Assembly: GCA_047495785.1 (NCBI GenBank)
Contig: JBLDXI010000013.1
Coordinates: forward strand, 3,968,001-4,032,000
From: Lepidodermella squamata
Taxonomy: Eukaryota > Gastrotricha
Direction: 5' to 3'
DNA: 64,000 bases
Within the stretch, counting starts at the first letter, position 1. Each line of letters starts with the position of its first letter. The translations under genes were made by a program, and so were the position numbers. Below are positions 58,815 through 64,000 of this stretch, one piece after another. A model generated the notes under the pieces. The model did not search any database and had not been told where the DNA came from. It saw nothing but the letters and a program-made list of their open reading frames with translations.

Positions 58815-60354
58815 ATGAGAACTTTAGCTGATCTGATAAGTCAACGTGAACGTAGTAACAATTATGACCTCCTTGAGATTGCTCAACGTCGCGATAATGA
58901 ATCATCACCGCCCACTACACAGGCTAATGGCAATAGCGACAAGCCGAGGTGTAACATGAGTTTCAGCAAGGGCCAAAGTAAAATCGGCGAAGAGATCAAA
59001 ACTTGGCCGATAATTGATGCATTCGTGTTTTACTTTGGAAATGGCCGCCTTAAAAATCATCGAACGAAATGGCAATGGCGTAAGACCTTATCAAAGACTG
59101 GTTCCTATTCATCATTTTGTATTTAATAGTTCAAGTGATTGGATATTACTTATGCTTCTATGCCGGCGTAATTGCTCCTTTGATCCCGATTATTTTGGCC
59201 TACTATCGATTCCGATTGGATCTGCACCACCCAAAACGTTCCCATGATCTTTTACACGAGCCAGGTTGATGAATTTTTCAATTTCATGAATCTAAAATAC
59301 TGTTTTCCAGCTTTGAACTTCAGACCTTATCCTGTCGAAGGTAGAATCGCGAACAAGTCATGGGGAACGTTCGTTTATTTCAACAGATACAACCGGCCGC
59401 ATTACAAAGAATTGGTTTACAGCATAGACTCCATGGTTAAGAGTAAGAGCGAACCAATTATACTAGTCACCTTATTTTATTTGACCATCGTTATAGAATA
59501 CGAAGCCCACAGAGAAGGAACGAAAGAGTTGAAGGAAAAGGACGATATCATGTGGACGAAAATCTGTTCATTCGACAATCCGTCGGACGATGAATACGCT
59601 TGCAGCATCAACGCTCAGGTAACAACTAATCGAGCGTCTAAAACACGAAAAATTGAACACATTTTCAGAGATTTGGAACTTACTGTTATCGTAATATGGA
59701 ATATGGCTACCCAGGTAAAATCAATTGTAATTAATTAATTATTGTTGACTCGATTTGCGACTGTAACAGACGGTCAGCCGTGCTTTTTGATTCGAGTGAA
59801 TAAAATATTTCACTGGCATCCGGAGACTTATCAGACCCTCAGCGAGCTGAAAGCGGCTGGCTTTCCGCTTGACTGGACAGAGGACGATTTCGACCCCCGT
59901 TACGTTCCAATAAGTTGCACTGGAGAAGTAATTTTATCAGCTATAACATTAATTATTATTATTAATTTTTTTTAAAGACGGACATTGATGAGGAACTCCT
60001 GGGACCAGTTCGCTACATTTACCCATACGAACCGGGTAAAAACGGGATTCCAACATATTACTTCCCATTTTCACATCAGCTCAATTACAAAGCTCCAGGT
60101 ATATAGGCGTTTTTTCTCTCAATATTTTGAATTTGATATTAATTTATCATCCAGGAGTGATGGTGAATTTTTACAATGTTACCCCCAGTGTGGTAATTCG
60201 GATAAAATGCCAGTTGTGGGCTCGAAATGTCCCTCACACTCGCGATGGAGGCCAACACGCGAGGCCGAGGGGAGGCGTTCATTTTGAGCTGATGGTAGAC
60301 AATGCTAAAGTTAAGGACTTGAAGAAAAACCCTGCATGGATTGGCAGGCAATAA
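58815..60354 (+). CDS. ATP1B-like: Na,K-ATPase beta-subunit-like protein 1 (369 aa)
   Basis: Exons 58815-58977, 59097-59264, 59311-59442, 59497-59618, 59669-59714, 59770-59927, 59978-60098 and 60155-60354 join in frame. A single membrane helix (WFLFIILYLIVQVIGYY, exon 2) follows a short cytosolic N-terminus. The ectodomain matches its paralogues: LNFRPYPVEGR, TKICSFDNPSDDEYAC, GTYCYR, DGQPCFLIRVNKIFHW, YVPISCTGE, LLGPVRYIYPY and YYFPF. The beta subunit escorts the catalytic alpha subunit to the plasma membrane and stabilises it. The first intron (58978-59096; donor CAA A|GTAAAA, acceptor TCAAAG) is inferred. Reading straight through would need a frameshift. The N-terminus lacks the acidic NSEDxDNLD motif of copies 2 and 3. 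Confidence 0.8.
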
Positions 60355-60394
60355 CCGTGCGCGGAAACGCTATCATAATTATATTCTACCTCAA

Positions 60395-60400
60395 AATAAA
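60395..60400 (+). terminator. Polyadenylation signal for beta-subunit gene 1
   Basis: AATAAA about 40 bases after the stop. Confidence 0.55.
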
Positions 60401-60456
60401 ATAATTGCAATCAGACCGTAACTTGTTGCAGACTGCGTTACCTGCGTGTGCGATAT

Positions 60457-60463
60457 GCATAAA
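60457..60463 (+). promoter_or_regulatory. TATA-like box of beta-subunit gene 2
   Basis: An ATAAATA word about 50 bases upstream of the ATG at 60512. The gap to the previous gene's stop is only about 160 bases, so the promoter must be compact. Confidence 0.35.
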
Positions 60464-60511
60464 TATATCGTGGTGTGTGAGTAGTAGTCGAAATTTCATT
60501 TCCGCTGAAAG

Positions 60512-62352
60512 ATGACTGAAGTTTTCGATGAGTACATGAGGCGGCAATTGGCGCCTGGCTACAACGATGAGCGGCTATCGAGACCGCCCAGTTTTTACTA
60601 CCAAGATTTCTCATCCAGCCTAGGTGACACGCTGCCCCGCCCAAGAACTTCAACGTCGCTAATGACTGGGCCAATTAGTGCGATATCTTCAATGAGCCGG
60701 CCTACTACTGCTGCGTTTTCAATGGCCCCTGTTGCCCATGAAGCTCCGATCTGGCAACGAAGCAACATGAGCATCGGCGCGGTTAGTCTTCAACCGCCGA
60801 ACAGCGAAGATGAAGACAATTTGGACGCTATGATAACGGATGGGCAGGAGGAGAAGGTGCCGCTCAGACAGCGGCTTGAGTACACGATACCTGTTGCGAG
60901 GAGATCGTTGAAGCAATGGATTCAACGCATTTGTTGCTACTTTTTGATGGTTTTCGTTTACAGCGTGTTCTACGCAGCTTTATGGGCGCTTTACTTGGCA
61001 ACTGTTGATTTCAACAATGTGGCTTACAGCCAATATATACTTTTGGAACCAGGTAAAATTGTTAAGCTCTTGGCACAGGCAACCCTTACCGAAATTAATT
61101 ATCTTAAGTAAGAAAGCATTAAAATAGTTTCTTCTTAATTTTTCGCTTAAATCCGATTTAAACCGAGAAAATGACATTTTATGGCTCTATAGTTCGTATC
61201 CGACGAAACTGCTGTTCGATGTTATGATCAACTTAATTGTATTGATTTTTCGATTTAAATTGATAATTAGTTTTGTAAACATTTTTTCCTCTATTTCCAG
61301 CTTTGAATTTTAGGCCAAAACCTCGCGGTGATGATTGGGGAACCTTCGTTCAGTGGAATCGCCGGGATGCGGATGCCGTCAACGAGTTGATGACATCAAT
61401 GGACGAAGTTGTAGAAAGTAATCGAAATCAATTTCATGCCGTTTGATGCATGTTATACCCTCCGTTTCAGTGTACGAGGAGCAGTTCATTGACGGTGGCA
61501 ATGGAGATCATCACACTTGGACAAAGGTTTGCGATTTTGATAACCCGGCCGATGATGAAAATGCCTGCTGGATGGACTCGCGTGCCTATGGAACCTACTG
61601 CTACAAGACACAGCAGTACGGCTTCAACGATGGTATAAAATTTGATGGCAACCTTTGAAAAATTAATAAATTTCCCCTATCTTTTACAGGAAAACCTGTA
61701 GGTTTGGTGATAGTTTCAGCTTAGTTGATTATGAATTTCGATGTTTTGAAGTGTATGCTGATAAGGATTAATAAGGTCGTTGGATGGGTTCGTTTGTCAG
61801 CTAATCATAGATGGGTAATTCCTTATGGCTAAACCTTCTTTCTTCCAGATTCCTGAACCTTATGAAAGTTTCGCCGAACTGAAAGCCGCTGGTTTCCCTA
61901 TTGATGAATGGGAAGAAGAAGACTATACCCCTGGTTTTGTACCGATATCATGCGAAGGCCAGGTTGATGAAACATTTAAACAATTTAGATAATAATTACA
62001 TAGGATTTCCATTTTTTAAGACCGACGTAGATCGGGAACTTCTTGGACCTGTGCGATATTTTTACCCTCTTCGGCCTTACAATGGCCTGGCATCTTATTA
62101 TTTCCCGTTCACCGGACAACTTCATTTCGCTCCGCCCGGAGTAATGGTTCAATTCTACAACATTACCTTCGCAGTTCCTATTCGTATAATTTGCAAATTG
62201 TGGGCGAAAAATGTTCGCCACATTCGAGATGGTAAGTTGAACTGAATCAAGATCGAAATTATTTGAGCTTCATTTATATTTCAGGACCTTTGGCAAAGCT
62301 GACAGGCGCTGTTGAATTTGAAATGATGATTGATTCAGGCATTCAGGACTGA
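60512..62352 (+). CDS. ATP1B-like: Na,K-ATPase beta-subunit-like protein 2 (418 aa)
   Basis: Exons 60512-61052, 61301-61417, 61471-61632, 61690-61697 (8 bases), 61752-61787, 61849-61962, 62021-62231 and 62285-62352 join in frame. A long cytosolic N-terminus contains an acidic motif (NSEDEDNLDAMITDGQEE) followed by a basic stretch and one membrane helix (YFLMVFVYSVFYAALWALYL). The ectodomain has LNFRPKPRGDDWGTF, TKVCDFDNPADDENACW, GTYCYKTQ, then GKPCMLIRINKVVGW assembled across the micro-exon, and LLGPVRYFYPL. Cytosolic N-terminus, single pass and extracellular Cys-rich domain fit a type II beta subunit. An AATAAA follows at 62361. Confidence 0.9.
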
Positions 62353-62360
62353 AAATAACA

Positions 62361-62366
62361 AATAAA
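62361..62366 (+). terminator. Polyadenylation signal for beta-subunit gene 2
   Basis: AATAAA eight bases after the stop of gene 2. Very close, so a downstream site may be used. Confidence 0.4.
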
Positions 62367-62490
62367 GTTATGTACCATTCTTCTCACGTCGGGTTTTGTT
62401 TATTAGCCCTAAATTTCCCAGTATTATTCAGCGTGAAGCTGTAGTCAACACGAAGCCGCCGAAAAATGAAATTGTTTTGTGTTCATAAAC

Positions 62491-64000
62491 ATGGTTAAAG
62501 CAATGCTTTCTGCTATTAAAATCAGCCTAAGCGATGATCGCTTGAAACCTTTCGATTATACTCCAACACCACCGCCGACGAGAATATTCAAAATAGATCC
62601 CGATGAAGATGAGGGACTGGATCCACCTAGAAGCTATGTATCTTTGGCTACAGAAGCTTTGCTTAAAAACCGATCCTCGATTAGGCGACCTCAAAGCACT
62701 GATTTCTCGATTTCGCAATGCCGCGATCGCCGTTGGCAGCGAAGCGTTGATAACGTTCAAGGGGATGATCAAAACAGCGAAGATGACGACAATTTAGATG
62801 GATTGATAACAGATGATGGCGAGGAGATTTACAAGATGCATCATAAGGAACCGGCTATGACGATTCCTGTCATGCGCAGGACTTGGAAACAGTGCTTCAA
62901 ACGCTTCGGAATCTATTTCCTGTTTGTGTTTGCTGTTGCGGTTTTACACGCAGGCATTTGGTCCCTGTTCTGGGCTTGTACCGATTTGAATAATCCTCAC
63001 TACAGTCATTATTTGTTGCTCGAACCTGGTAAGTAAGATTTTAATAAGCAGACTCAAATTTAGAATTAAGATCTTCTATAGCATTGAATTTTCGGCCGAA
63101 ACCTAGAGGTGATGATTGGGGTACCTTCATTCAGGTTAGACCACATCTCCTCGTTTCATGATTCACTTTTCTTGGCGATTTTTCCTAGTACAATCGAAGA
63201 GATCTCGATGCGATCAATGAGCTGGTGGGATCTATGGATGAAGCTGTTGAGAGTAATAAATCCATGAAAACACTAAGATTTTCAAGATTTAATGTTACAA
63301 TTTCAAAGTGTATGAGGAGCAAGAACTGCCGGATAATGGAAATGGCGATCACCACACTTGGACGAAAGTTTGCAACCCTGATAACCCGGCTGATGATGAA
63401 AATGCATGCTGGATTGATTCTCGAGCTTTTGGTACTTACTGCTATAAAACTCAGGTAAACCGAACAACTTATAAAATTTTCAAAATTTTTATGAATTTAT
63501 TATTACTAATAGTACTATGGTTATAACGATGGTTAGTTTATTTTGAAACTGAACTCAATTTAGACGTTCATACAAGTTTTTAACAGGTAAACCGGTAATT
63601 TGTTTTAATTGAATTAAAAACGACGCTCGAGATTTGCAATTGACACAGTGCATTCTCATCCGCATCAACAGAGTCGTAAATTGGGTAAAATTTGAAATTT
63701 AACAGTTCAAAATTAATGCAAAATTGTTTGAATCAACTAAATTTACAGGTTCCAGAACCATATGAAAATTTCTGGGCTTTGAAAGAAGCTGGTTTCCCTC
63801 TGGATTGGAAAGAGGAGGACTACAACCCTGGTTACATCCCGATTTCATGCGAAGGGAAGGTGTGAAAAATTGTCCCCAAAGCAAAACCCTAAAAACGCGA
63901 TATTTTGCAGACTGATACCGATAAAGAGCTGCTTGGTCCGATTGAATATCACTATCCGATCAAGGGTTATAATGGAATAGCCACGTATTATTTCCCCTTC
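62491..64000 (+). CDS. ATP1B-like: Na,K-ATPase beta-subunit-like protein 3 (partial, runs off window)
   Basis: Exons 62491-63028, 63082-63134, 63189-63252, 63309-63454, 63513-63531, 63587-63594 (8 bases), 63649-63684, 63749-63859 and 63911 onward. The N-terminal region holds the same acidic motif as gene 2 (NSEDDDNLDGLITDDGEE) and a membrane helix (YFLFVFAVAVLHAGIWSLF). The ectodomain shows LNFRPKPRGDDWGTF, TKVCNPDNPADDENACW, GTYCYKTQ, GKPCILIRINRVVNW and YIPISCEGK. It differs from gene 2 by extra introns after WGTFIQ and after CYKTQ. The 3' end lies beyond base 64000. Confidence 0.88.

Noticed and set aside
1-64000. CRISPR arrays, rRNA, tRNA, bacterial operon features
   Set aside because: I saw no repeat-spacer array, no rRNA stretch and no cloverleaf with intact A and B boxes. 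The GGGTTCAACCC-like word near 41831 lacks a matching acceptor stem.

Overview
This window comes from a gene-dense animal genome. Almost every gene is split by short GT-AG introns, many of about 50-60 bases. The conserved content is metazoan: casein kinase 1 alpha, the GPI-transamidase subunit GPAA1, cytochrome c1, a PEBP, a UEV ubiquitin-conjugating variant, the actin nucleator Spire, a KIAA0513-like protein and Na,K-ATPase beta subunits. Compact introns together with Spire suggest a non-nematode ecdysozoan. A tardigrade is my best guess, but the sequence alone does not prove it.

Layout. 0-1.1 kb: the C-terminal end of an unknown gene and a small coiled-coil ORF. 3.9-10.8 kb (+): a KIAA0513-like gene with two alternative glutamine-rich first-exon sets that share one conserved 3' half. 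14.8-16.0 kb (-): casein kinase 1 alpha. 17.6-19.7 kb (+): GPAA1. 20.5-30.8 kb (-): a tandem family (copies A, B, C) of secreted PAN/Apple-domain proteins, with exon fossils, a duplicated 0.85-kb block and an inverted-repeat insertion. 31.7-35.7 kb (-): two Ly6-like small secreted proteins flanking a terminal-inverted-repeat element. 37.1-38.8 kb (-): cytochrome c1. 39.5-40.2 kb (-): PEBP. 41.3-41.7 kb (-): a LINE-like relic. 43.3-43.9 kb (+): UEV. 49.3-51.2 kb (-): Spire. 52.5-58.4 kb (-): a 1,902-residue secreted LRR / PAN-like / Thr-rich / Gly-Met-repeat protein. 58.8-64 kb (+): three tandem Na,K-ATPase beta-subunit genes, the last cut by the window end.

I rebuilt the exons by hand from splice sites, reading phase and comparison between paralogues. 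In every complete model except PAN copy C the exon lengths sum to a multiple of three and end at a stop. Most neighbours are unrelated housekeeping genes. The functional clusters are the three local duplications (PAN family, Ly6 pair, beta subunits).

The most unusual items are: the large composite LRR protein, whose apparent sushi module is split by about 300 residues of low complexity; a roughly 205-bp stretch of the PAN exon that is identical in all three copies, which suggests gene conversion; an 8-base micro-exon kept in two beta-subunit paralogues; PAN copy C, which appears to have lost a 23-base exon where a duplicated block now sits; and two interchangeable polyglutamine N-termini on the KIAA0513-like gene. 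I found no rRNA, tRNA or CRISPR features.
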